From an uncultured Algibacter sp. (lineage in GTDB: Bacteria; Bacteroidota; Bacteroidia; Flavobacteriales; Flavobacteriaceae): a stretch of 64,000 bases of DNA. The stretch spans positions 124,001 through 188,000 of the forward strand of contig NZ_CANLGU010000004.1 in the NCBI RefSeq assembly GCF_947490405.1, given 5' to 3'. The notes beneath the pieces are model-generated. The model saw only the letters and a list, made by a program, of their open reading frames with translations. It was not told the origin of the DNA and did not search any database. A program made the position numbers and the translations under genes. Position 1 is the stretch's first letter. Each line of letters begins with the position of its first letter. Below, piece by piece: positions 54,091 to 61,729 of this stretch.

Positions 54091-55179
54091 TTACTTAAAA
54101 TAACTGAATGTTTCGCCGTCTTTAATGTTTAATAACGATTCGTAAATCAATTTAATAACATTTTCAACATCTTCTTTATGCACCATTTCTACAGTTGTGT
54201 GCATATAACGTAGCGGTAACGAAATTAAAGCAGAAGCAACACCGCCATTACTGTAAGCAAAAGCATCTGTATCTGTTCCTGTTGCTCTTGATAGTGCAGA
54301 ACGCTGAAACGGAATCTTTTTAGCCTCAGCCGTATCTGTAATTAAATCACGAAGTTTCTGTTGAACTGCAGGCGCATAAGCCACTACAGGGCCTTTGCCA
54401 ATTTCTAAATGTCCTGCCTTTTTCTTTTCAATCATTGGGGTAGTGGTGTCATGCGTTACATCAGTAACAATCGCCACGTTTGGTTTAATAGTTTGGGTAA
54501 TCATTTCCGCACCACGTAGTCCAATTTCTTCCTGCACAGCGTTAGTAACGTAAAGTCCAAAAGGTAATGTTTTTTTGTTTTCTTTTAGCAATCGCGCCAC
54601 TTCAGCAATCATAAAACCACCCATGCGGTTATCAATGGCTCTACACACAAACTTATCGCCATTTAAAATATGGAATTCATCCGGATATGTAATTACGCAT
54701 CCTACATGCACGCCTAATTTTTCAACCTCATCTTTAGTAGCACACCCACAATCAATAAAAATATTATCAGGTTTAGGAGGCTCTTCCTTAGCGCGGTTTC
54801 TGGTATGTATGGCTGGCCAACCAAAAACACCCTTAACAATACCTTTTTTAGTATGTATGTTTACCACCTTACTAGGTGCTATCTGATGATCACTACCACC
54901 ATTTCTAATCACGTAAATTAGGCCATTATCAGAGATATAATTCACGTACCACGAAATCTCATCCGCATGCCCCTCAATAACCACCTTGTATTTAGCTTTT
55001 GGGTTTATAACTCCAACAGCAGTACCGTAGGTATCCGTAATAAACTCATCCACATAAGGTTTTAAATAATCCATCCAGATTTTTTGTCCGTCCCACTCAT
55101 AACCTGTAGGAGCCGCATTATTTAAATATTTTTCTAAAAAGTCCATCGACTTCTTGTTAAGTATGCTCTTCTTTGCCAT
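54091..55179 (-). CDS. M42 family metallopeptidase
   Basis: 362 residues, M42 (glutamyl/endoglucanase-type) aminopeptidase. Metal and catalytic motifs: VVIEGHADEISWYV (His/Asp near 70), CRAIDNRMGGFM (Asp near 180), VQEEIGLRGAEM (catalytic Glu-Glu near 215), VTDVTHDT (Asp near 240) and LRYMHTTVEMV (His near 330). Binds two divalent metals and forms large tetrahedral complexes in known members. Cytoplasmic. Confidence 0.92.
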   Translation of the reverse strand: MAKKSILNKKSMDFLEKYLNNAAPTGYEWDGQKIWMDYLKPYVDEFITDTYGTAVGVINPKAKYKVVIEGHADEISWYVNYISDNGLIYVIRNGGSDHQIAPSKVVNIHTKKGIVKGVFGWPAIHTRNRAKEEPPKPDNIFIDCGCATKDEVEKLGVHVGCVITYPDEFHILNGDKFVCRAIDNRMGGFMIAEVARLLKENKKTLPFGLYVTNAVQEEIGLRGAEMITQTIKPNVAIVTDVTHDTTTPMIEKKKAGHLEIGKGPVVAYAPAVQQKLRDLITDTAEAKKIPFQRSALSRATGTDTDAFAYSNGGVASALISLPLRYMHTTVEMVHKEDVENVIKLIYESLLNIKDGETFSYFK

Positions 55180-55260
55180 TTATAAAAGTTTTGCACTAAA
55201 ATAATAATATAAAATGTAAAAAATCAATTGAAAACCCTCTTATATTTTAAAATGTTTAGA

Positions 55261-55408
55261 GCGTTACCACAAGGGTCGGGCTTTACGTTATATCTTTTTA
55301 AAACGTCATTGCGAGGAGTGAGCGACGTAGCAATCTTTCAAATCTAAGCACAAATCAATCTTATAGTTCATTAAGTTTTAAAAAGGATGCCACTGCAATC
55401 CCTAACGC
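55261..55408 (+). repeat. Dispersed repeat family R, copy 6
   Basis: GCGTTACCACAAGGGTCGGG, CTTTACGTTATATCTTTTTA, then a nested CGTCATTGCGAGGAG...GACGTAGCAATCT element, then TTTTAAAAAGGATGCCACTG and CAATCCCTAACGC. It lies 53 bp beyond the boundary of cassette locus iii. The 55180-55589 gap consists of this copy and site B2; I see no gene. Confidence 0.8.
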
Positions 55409-55461
55409 GGGTGTGTTTGCTTGGGGTAATTTAAGACGAAACGCTTAGTTTTCTTGGAGGG

Positions 55462-55597
55462 TTCGTTTAACGTGATTGTGTATGATTAGTGGCGTGGTTT
55501 TGCACTTAACTTTGCAAGTACACACTAAGTTGGAAATTCCGCAGGAATTTCCAAAGTAGGGGAGAACAAGCAATTACTTATAGCCATTGTTATGTGC
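55462..55597 (-). repeat. attC-like hairpin site B2
   Basis: Apical stem TTGGAAATTCC (55530-55540) with GGAATTTCCAA (55544-55554), perfect 11 bp. On the minus strand it opens at GCACATAACAATG, which overlaps the stop codon TAA of the gene, and closes at CACGTTAAACGAACC, where GTTAAAC fits GTTRRRY. Confidence 0.65.
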
Positions 55598-56384
55598 TGA
55601 ATTTTTTATAATAATATTTTGTTTTCGAATCAATTTGGTCATTTACAATAACCACTTCTTCAACCAAATTATTTTCAGAGTCATATTTGTATTCAATTCT
55701 TTTCTTGACTTGAGAATATGTCATTTTAATGAGTTGTCCAATTTCGTTGTACTTTTTTATTAAATATAAATTACCTTTTCTCTTTTTGTTCTCATAAATA
55801 AAGAGCGTATTCTCTTTCTTGTTATGAATGTAAATAGAAGTTGAAGCTTTTTTTCCGTTTGCCTTAAACCTTTCGGTTTTCTTTAACAATCCTTCATTAT
55901 CATAGTAATATTTATAACTCAACCAGAAGTTGTCAAATTTCACATTTTTATTATACAGTTCAGTATTTAAGTTATTCTCATAAATTCTCTTTTGATGTAT
56001 TAATAATTTACCATCTGGACTATGTTGAAAATTCTCTGTTCTATTTCCGTTTTTGTCATAATTATAAGTTAGAATAGTGGATATTTCACCTGATTTATGA
56101 CCAGTTTGTTTATTCATTAATCCATCAGAGTTATATTCGATTATATATTGATAGTGTATTTCCCCATTTTCATTATATCTATTGTCTTTGATATGCTTTC
56201 CTTGTTTGTCATAAATGTCAATTTCTTTTAAAATACTATCATTACTATTTAAATCAAACTCATATTCAAGTCTTTCACTTATTTTATTATTCATTCGTAT
56301 TTTCTGTTCCTCATCAGTGCTAATCTGACTGAAAGCAAAACAAGAATTTAGTGTAAGAATTAATATTAGAAGGTTTATTTTCAT
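55590..56384 (-). CDS. Secreted RHS/YD-repeat-like protein (cassette cargo)
   Basis: 264 residues with signal peptide (KINLLILILTLNSCFAFS). The rest is a beta-repeat protein with YD-type motifs: IDIYDKQGKHIKDNRYNENG, YIIEYNSDGLMNKQ, YNYDKNGNRTENFQHSPDG, YYYDNEGLLKKTERFKANGK and YKYDSENNLVEEV. It has no catalytic or toxin domain, so the function is open. I use ATG 56384; the frame read upstream to 56489 is the translated B1 site. Its stop codon lies inside site B2. Confidence 0.7.
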   Translation of the reverse strand: MKINLLILILTLNSCFAFSQISTDEEQKIRMNNKISERLEYEFDLNSNDSILKEIDIYDKQGKHIKDNRYNENGEIHYQYIIEYNSDGLMNKQTGHKSGEISTILTYNYDKNGNRTENFQHSPDGKLLIHQKRIYENNLNTELYNKNVKFDNFWLSYKYYYDNEGLLKKTERFKANGKKASTSIYIHNKKENTLFIYENKKRKGNLYLIKKYNEIGQLIKMTYSQVKKRIEYKYDSENNLVEEVVIVNDQIDSKTKYYYKKFST

Positions 56385-56407
56385 AAGTTGTTCAATTTTG
56401 CACATAA

Positions 56408-56513
56408 AGTGATTGTGTATGATTATTAGTAAATAAAAACCGAATAGAAAATCCTCGCGGATTTTCGTAAGTAGGCGAGGACTAGCCATTAATTATACAC
56501 GGTGTTGGCAATA
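56408..56513 (-). repeat. attC-like hairpin site B1
   Basis: Outer stem GTGTATGATT with AATTATACAC (ending 56500); apical stem GAAAATCC (56447-56454) with GGATTTTC (56459-56466). Same fold as B3 with compensating base changes in the apical stem. Confidence 0.65.
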
Positions 56514-56528
56514 GTTATTTTCATTTTA

Positions 56529-58034
56529 TTAAAAATCACATCCTCCTAATATTGGTTTGTTTTCATCTGATAAATTTGAGTTTAAACTAAAGTCCGTACA
56601 TCCAATAACCTTGTTAGTATTCCAATTACTTAAATTTTGATTAAAAATAACTGAGCCATTAAACATTAAATGCATATGTGTTACATTGCTAACATTCCAA
56701 TTACTTATATTACTATTAAATGATATTGCATCACGAAACATTGAATGCATGTTGGTTACGTTACTAACATTCCAATCACTTAAATTGCCATTAAATGACG
56801 TAGCTCCACGAAACATGAAAATTGTATTTTTTACATTGCCTAAATTCCAATTGTTCAAATCTTGATTAAAAGATTTAGCTTCATAGAACATACCTTCCAT
56901 ATTTGTTACTTTAGTTACATTCCATTTGCTTATGTCTGAGTTAAAAGAACTTGCACTTGCAAACATATTAGTCATACTTATTACATTACTTACATCCCAG
57001 TTACTTAAATCTTGATTAAAAGAGCTAGCTTTATTAAACATGTTGTCCGTTGCTAAAAGACTACTTACGTCCCAATTACTTATATTTCCATTGAAGGAAC
57101 TAGCTCCGAGAAACATATCTTTCATATTGATTACTTTACTTACGTTCCAGTTATTTAAATCTTGATTAAAAGAAGTAGCCCCTTCGAAAGTAGCCCACAT
57201 GTAATCAATATTACTAACATCCCATGAGTTTAAATCACCATTAAAAGATGTAGCGTTCCTGAACATTTCACCCATACTTGTTACTTGGCTTAAATCAGGA
57301 ATATCTGTTGCGTTTAATTTTAAATTTGTACACCAGCTAAAGGCTTCAGACATACTTCTCCAAGATATGTTTCCCCAGTTTTCTATAGTTTCAATTTTAA
57401 CAGCGTTACTTCCTGTTCTGTTAAATATTGCAGGGAAATCTCCACTAATTTTTACGGTATGAATTCCAGTATCCGAATAATTATGTGTTATATCATTTGT
57501 AACTGATGAAGAAATAGTTCCATCTCCCCATTCAACGGTATAATTGTAATTAGAAGTAATAAAAGGGTTTATATAGATAGTAATATCTTCATTCTCTGTT
57601 GTAGTTTTCCATGTTGTTATAAATTTTGATTCATCAGTCTCAAATTCTTCAACATCAGTGATTGTAATTCTAAAATCAGCAGTTTCAGAAATATCATCAA
57701 TCGTGGCAATAATTTGTCCAGTAATTTCCATGTTGGTTTCAAAATCAAAATCTTTAGGGTTTGAAACAATAATATCATTACCATCTAAAACAATCGCTCC
57801 AGTAATTGATTGACTTGTAATTGTATAATTGGGAGTTTGATTTGAATTTTCAACTGTTGCATTTAGTGTATGAAGTATAAGATTTTCTACAGGATTTTCA
57901 TTTATAGATAATTCTATATCAGAAAAAATAATTGTAACGGTATCGATTTGTTCATTATCAACGCTATCGTTATTGTTTTCGCTAGAACAAGCGCTAAAAA
58001 TAAAAACTAATATTGATAAGTAAATAAATTTCAT
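56529..58034 (-). CDS. BspA-type (DUF285) leucine-rich repeat lipoprotein (cassette cargo)
   Basis: 501 residues. Lipobox LVFIFSAC, Cys16 or so. Residues about 30-135 form a cadherin-like beta domain (FDFETNMEITG, ADFRITITDVEEF). A PKD-like domain (YTVEWGDGTISSSVT) follows. Then about nine 24-residue repeats with consensus MFxxAxSFNxDLxxWxVSxV to the C terminus. Surface-exposed, probably adhesive. ATG 58034 chosen; the frame open to 58061 reads leader DNA. First gene of cassette locus iii. Confidence 0.85.
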   Translation of the reverse strand: MKFIYLSILVFIFSACSSENNNDSVDNEQIDTVTIIFSDIELSINENPVENLILHTLNATVENSNQTPNYTITSQSITGAIVLDGNDIIVSNPKDFDFETNMEITGQIIATIDDISETADFRITITDVEEFETDESKFITTWKTTTENEDITIYINPFITSNYNYTVEWGDGTISSSVTNDITHNYSDTGIHTVKISGDFPAIFNRTGSNAVKIETIENWGNISWRSMSEAFSWCTNLKLNATDIPDLSQVTSMGEMFRNATSFNGDLNSWDVSNIDYMWATFEGATSFNQDLNNWNVSKVINMKDMFLGASSFNGNISNWDVSSLLATDNMFNKASSFNQDLSNWDVSNVISMTNMFASASSFNSDISKWNVTKVTNMEGMFYEAKSFNQDLNNWNLGNVKNTIFMFRGATSFNGNLSDWNVSNVTNMHSMFRDAISFNSNISNWNVSNVTHMHLMFNGSVIFNQNLSNWNTNKVIGCTDFSLNSNLSDENKPILGGCDF

Positions 58035-58052
58035 GGATTTTGTTTTTTTAAT

Positions 58053-58162
58053 TATTGCCAATGTTTTTACGGATATCCGTCGTTTAATACTGAAACAAGT
58101 TCAGCACAGGTGACTTATATCCGACGTTAAACGAAATTATACTTTTTTTCTGACTAAGTCAA
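58053..58162 (-). promoter_or_regulatory. Leader site A1 with conserved promoter-like motif
   Basis: On the minus strand TTG (complement of 58160-58162), 20 nt, TAATTTCG (complement of 58132-58139). It then reads TTCGTTTAACGTCGGATATA, pairs CGGATAT with ATATCCG, and ends at the cassette edge ATTGGCAATA. Upstream TTGACTTAGTCAG is shared with leader A4 (TTGACTTTGTCAG). Confidence 0.55.
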
Positions 58163-58209
58163 GTGTTATAAAAATCAAAAATCACTTCATCAGATTATTA
58201 GAAATTCAG

Positions 58210-58217
58210 TATTTTTG
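58210..58217 (+). promoter_or_regulatory. -7 box before the DUF4294 gene
   Basis: TATTTTTG matches TAnnTTTG exactly, 27 bp before ATG 58245. No convincing -33 TTG was found. Confidence 0.35.
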
Positions 58218-58244
58218 GCATAATAAATGCCCCTTTTTATTACA

Positions 58245-58922
58245 ATGAACTACTTAAAATACATACTTGTAATTTTTCCTCTACTACTGTTTGCTCAGGT
58301 AAATGAGATTAAGCAGGATACCATACCCACAGAGTATATTATTATTGAAGGCGATTCAGTTCCAAGAGTATCTATCGATTTAGATGAAGTGATGCTCCTT
58401 CATAAATTGAAATTTGATAGCAGGAAAGACCGTATACGTTATTTAATTCTCAGAAGAAAAACTATAAAAGTATACCCGTATGCAAAAATGGCTGCAGAAC
58501 GTTTAGATTCTATGAATGCACGTATGGCAACCTTAACTAAAACCAGAGAGAAAAAGCGTTACACCAAACGCGTGCAAAAATATATTGAAGGCGAGTTTTC
58601 AGAGGAGTTAAAAAAACTAACCCGTACCGAGGGGCAAATTTTGGTGAAATTAATACACAGGCAAACTGGAAAAACAGCTTTTAATCTCATTAAAGAATTG
58701 CGTAGTGGTTGGCGCGCGTTTTGGTACAACACCACAGCGAGTATGTTTGATATTTCCTTAAAGCGAGAGTACAACCCTTTAAACGAAAAAGAAGATTATC
58801 TAATTGAAGATGTGTTGCAACGCAACTTCCAAAGCGGACGTTTGGAACGTCAAAAATCAGCTTTAGATTTTGATTTCTACGATTTAACCAACAAGTGGAT
58901 TTATAATAAGTCCACAGAATAA
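58245..58922 (+). CDS. DUF4294 protein
   Basis: 225 residues from ATG 58245 with signal peptide (NYLKYILVIFPLLLFAQ). IIEGDSVPRVSIDLDEVMLL, RIRYLILRRKTIKVYPYAKM, RTEGQILVKLIHRQTGKTAF and LRSGWRAFWYNTTASMFDIS are the DUF4294 pattern. Function unknown; family confined to Bacteroidota. ATG 58227 is an alternative but lies too close to the -7 box. The next gene starts right after its stop. Confidence 0.85.
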   Translation: MNYLKYILVIFPLLLFAQVNEIKQDTIPTEYIIIEGDSVPRVSIDLDEVMLLHKLKFDSRKDRIRYLILRRKTIKVYPYAKMAAERLDSMNARMATLTKTREKKRYTKRVQKYIEGEFSEELKKLTRTEGQILVKLIHRQTGKTAFNLIKELRSGWRAFWYNTTASMFDISLKREYNPLNEKEDYLIEDVLQRNFQSGRLERQKSALDFDFYDLTNKWIYNKSTE

Positions 58923-59549
58923 ATGCGTATTCAAACACCTTTTGAAGAAAAATGGAATGCGATATCTCATGGTATTGGTGCTTTGTTTGGTGTTGTTGCA
59001 CTAATTTTACTAATTGTAAAAAATACGAACAAGACAGATTGGAGCCTTTTTAGTGCTATTATTTATGGAATTTCAATCATTGTTTTATTCACAGCATCAA
59101 CATGTTATCATGCTGTAAAAGGGGAGAAACGTAAGCATTACTTCAGGATTCTGGATCATATTAGTATTTACTTTTTAATTGCAGGAACATACACTCCTGT
59201 TTGCTTAATAGTTTTAGAACAAAGTTTAGGCTGGACGCTTTTTTATTCCGTTTGGGGAATTGCTGCTTTTGGCGTGATTTTAAAACTGTTTTTTACTGGT
59301 AAATTTGAGCTGTTTTCAACCTTGCTCTATTTAGTTATGGGTTGGCTCATTGTGTTTGATTTTTCAAACTTATCAGATGCTATTACAGATCATGGTGTTC
59401 TGTTTTTATTCTCAGGTGGTTTAGCCTATACCGTTGGTATTGTATTTTATGCCATCCAAAAAATCCCATATAATCATGTAATTTGGCATCTGTTTGTATT
59501 AGCTGGAGCTATCTTTCACTTTTTTATGATTTACCTGTATGTGATTTAA
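58923..59549 (+). CDS. Hemolysin III / PAQR family membrane protein
   Basis: 208 residues, seven helices. Conserved residues of the family: EEKWNAISHGIGALFG (Glu, His), FTASTCYHAVKGEKR, LDHISIYFLIAGTYTP, and HVIWHLFVLAGAIFHFF at the C terminus. These His/Asp/Ser positions form the zinc site of PAQR proteins. Its role in bacteria is unclear. No spacer from the DUF4294 stop, so co-translated. Confidence 0.9.
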   Translation: MRIQTPFEEKWNAISHGIGALFGVVALILLIVKNTNKTDWSLFSAIIYGISIIVLFTASTCYHAVKGEKRKHYFRILDHISIYFLIAGTYTPVCLIVLEQSLGWTLFYSVWGIAAFGVILKLFFTGKFELFSTLLYLVMGWLIVFDFSNLSDAITDHGVLFLFSGGLAYTVGIVFYAIQKIPYNHVIWHLFVLAGAIFHFFMIYLYVI

Positions 59550-59555
59550 AAAGTG

Positions 59556-60308
59556 TTACTCTCTTTTAATCAACTTAAAAGTACGCTCTTTATCACCTTG
59601 TTTAATTTTTAGAATATAAACACCAAAGGATAATGTGTTTCCATTTAGAGGCAATGAATATGTATCGTTACTTTCTGTCATTGATAGGCTATTTTCTATA
59701 ACAGAGCGTCCTAAAATATCATATAACCTATACTCAATAGGTGCATTTTCATCTAAAGAAACGATTCTTAACGATACATTGTCAACAAATGGATTTGGAA
59801 ATACAGAAGCATTAAACCCATCTTCTTCTTCGATAACCAAAAACGGATCGGTAATAGAAATTTTCAATTCACTAAAGCCATAGCAATTGCCACCATAATT
59901 GGAGTTGGGTGTAATTAAAACATATCTCGCTTGAATTGAATTGAAATCTGGACCTTCATCACCTTCATATGTAGATAAACCCGAGGCTTGTTCCATATTA
60001 AATGCTCCTAAATGGGTCCATGTAACACCATCTAGCGAGTAATCTATATTGAATTCATTGATGCCGTAATCCAAATGTTTAGGTTCGTTAGCATTCCAAA
60101 ATTTAGTTTCATTTAAAACATAGTCATAACCTAAATCATACATAATCCAATGGGTTTCGCCATAAGAAGCAATTGGATTTGGCGAAGGATTACAAGATAT
60201 CCAACCATCGTACCAAGTTGTGCTATGCCTATCAGGATAACATTGTGCTTTTGTAAGTTGAAAACTTAATATGGCGATTAACGTTATGTATAAACTCTTT
60301 ATTTTCAT
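59556..60308 (-). CDS. T9SS type A secreted protein with discoidin-like domain
   Basis: 250 residues. Signal peptide (LYITLIAILSFQLTKAQ), then a discoidin/F5-8C-like region (HWIMYDLGYDYVLNETKFWN, FNIDYSLDGVTWTHLG, ARYVLITPNSNYGG). The C terminus is the type A sorting domain: ASVFPNPFVDNVSLRIVS, YRLYDILGRSVIENSLSM, LSFGVYILKIKQGDKERTFK. Third gene of the DUF1800 - DUF1501 - T9SS operon, with its ATG overlapping the end of DUF1501 by 1 bp. Confidence 0.88.
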   Translation of the reverse strand: MKIKSLYITLIAILSFQLTKAQCYPDRHSTTWYDGWISCNPSPNPIASYGETHWIMYDLGYDYVLNETKFWNANEPKHLDYGINEFNIDYSLDGVTWTHLGAFNMEQASGLSTYEGDEGPDFNSIQARYVLITPNSNYGGNCYGFSELKISITDPFLVIEEEDGFNASVFPNPFVDNVSLRIVSLDENAPIEYRLYDILGRSVIENSLSMTESNDTYSLPLNGNTLSFGVYILKIKQGDKERTFKLIKRE

Positions 60309-61720
60309 TATTGCATATTCATAAAACCTATGGGGTGTGTACCAGAAGCAGTATCGTAAAAATTTGAAATATTAGGAAAAATAGTGGGCAACTCTGATGC
60401 TGGAACACCAAACCATAAGGCTAATTCTGCCATATAGCTATCAGCTGCCGTTGTTGGTATAATAACACTATCATTTATATTTAAATCGCTATTTAAGGCT
60501 AAAGTTGGATAGTCTCCATAAATGTCTTTCCCATTTACAGCGCCACCCATCATAAAGGCATTTCCGCCCCAAGCATGGTCTGTTCCATTGCCATTAGAAG
60601 TAAGAGTTCTTGCAAAGTCTGAGACACTAAATGTAGTCACACAATCATTCACATTAAGTTCGGTCATTACATCGTTAAAATATTTTAAGGCGTCGTTTAC
60701 TTCAGTTAATTTATTGCTGTGGTTTACTAAAAGTTCATCATGGTGATCCCAACCACCAATTTGAACAAAAAATATCTGTCTTGAAAAGCCTAGAGTATCT
60801 CGGGATGCTATGGTTTTAGCAACCATGTTTAATTGCGCTGCAAGGTCATTGTATTCTGGTAATAGTGTGCTAAAATCTGAAATCCCATCAACAGCTGTTT
60901 GAAACTCTAAATTGGCATCATTTGAAGTTTTTATGGTGTTTTTATAGGCGTTTTTAAAAATATCTTGATAATCTCTTTCCAGCATGGTATTTAAAGCAGC
61001 TGTTTTTAATTGATTAAACTGACCAGATCCACCATAACCATTTATACCAATACTACCGTCGTTACTAATAGCATAAGGAATAATTTGATCGCCACGTTGG
61101 AAGATGTTACTCCCTCGTAAAGAGATATTCATCGAGATGTTTTGATTGGAGTTCATGGATTGAACTAAGTCTGCAATTCGTCCTCCCCAACCCGTATTAG
61201 TTCTTTCATGTGGGCGTCCTGTTTGCCACTGTTGTTGCTGATCTGCATGCGAAAATAGGCCTAAAGGTGTTTTAACAATACCGTTTAAAATATCAGTTTT
61301 ACTAGAAGGCTCTACAAGTGTTCCAACGTTAGAAAGAAAGGCTAAATTACCACTTTCAAAGAGTTGTTGCATATCTGGCATTGTGGGATGCAAACCAAAA
61401 ACACGTCCGTCTGAAGTATTAGGGTTTATTTGTAAAATATCATTCTGGGGAATAGCTAGGTTAGATCGCGTCGTTGCGTATTCGTTGTATTCATTATCAC
61501 CTTTAGGTATAAGCATGTTAAATGAATCGTTACCGCCACCTAGCAATACACAGACAAGTGCTTTGTAATCACCACCAAGTGTAATTAGTGATGAATTATC
61601 CATCGCTGAAGCTGCCATAGCCTTAAGGTTGATTAAAGAAGAAAATAGAGTAGTGTAGCCTAAAGCAGCACAGGAATCTCCAATAAACTTTCTTCTTGAT
61701 ATGTGTTTGTGTTTTGTCAT
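60308..61720 (-). CDS. DUF1501 protein
   Basis: 470 residues. SRRKFIGDSCAALGYTTL near the start resembles a twin-arginine signal. Family motifs: LVCVLLGGGNDSFNMLIPKG, FGLHPTMPDMQQLFESGNLA, SHADQQQQWQTGRPHE, NDCVTTFSVSDFARTLTSNG and GTDHAWGGNAFMMGG. An alkaline phosphatase-like fold has been suggested for the family; reaction unknown. It is paired with DUF1800 (9 bp gap), as in many Bacteroidota and Planctomycetes. Confidence 0.9.
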   Translation of the reverse strand: MTKHKHISRRKFIGDSCAALGYTTLFSSLINLKAMAASAMDNSSLITLGGDYKALVCVLLGGGNDSFNMLIPKGDNEYNEYATTRSNLAIPQNDILQINPNTSDGRVFGLHPTMPDMQQLFESGNLAFLSNVGTLVEPSSKTDILNGIVKTPLGLFSHADQQQQWQTGRPHERTNTGWGGRIADLVQSMNSNQNISMNISLRGSNIFQRGDQIIPYAISNDGSIGINGYGGSGQFNQLKTAALNTMLERDYQDIFKNAYKNTIKTSNDANLEFQTAVDGISDFSTLLPEYNDLAAQLNMVAKTIASRDTLGFSRQIFFVQIGGWDHHDELLVNHSNKLTEVNDALKYFNDVMTELNVNDCVTTFSVSDFARTLTSNGNGTDHAWGGNAFMMGGAVNGKDIYGDYPTLALNSDLNINDSVIIPTTAADSYMAELALWFGVPASELPTIFPNISNFYDTASGTHPIGFMNMQ

Positions 61721-61729
61721 TTTTTAAGG

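Larger units (their letters stand above)
55462..58162 (-). mobile_element. Cassette locus iii: two tandem genes with attC-like sites
   Basis: Bounded by TTCGTTTAAC (55462-55471) and GTTAAACGAA (58126-58135). Reading order on the minus strand: promoter-like site, leader A1, gene 58034-56529, site B1, gene 56384-55590, site B2. Gene-specific inverted edges: TATTGCCAA (58053-58061) with TTGGCAATA (56505-56513); GCACATAA (56400-56407) with TTATGTGC (55590-55597). Sites B1 and B2 share GTGATTGTGTATGATTA and then diverge exactly where one meets the next cassette and the other the terminal GTTAAACGAA. Units: 56408-58061 (1654 bp) and 55471-56407 (937 bp). Confidence 0.65.

Noticed and set aside
56385-56489. 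N-terminal extension of the YD-repeat protein
   Set aside because: It reads through hairpin site B1; the signal peptide starts at ATG 56384.
56560-57300. Regularly spaced DNA repeats resembling a CRISPR array
   Set aside because: The roughly 72-bp periodicity encodes 24-residue BspA-type repeats in one open frame; the repeats vary and there are no spacers.
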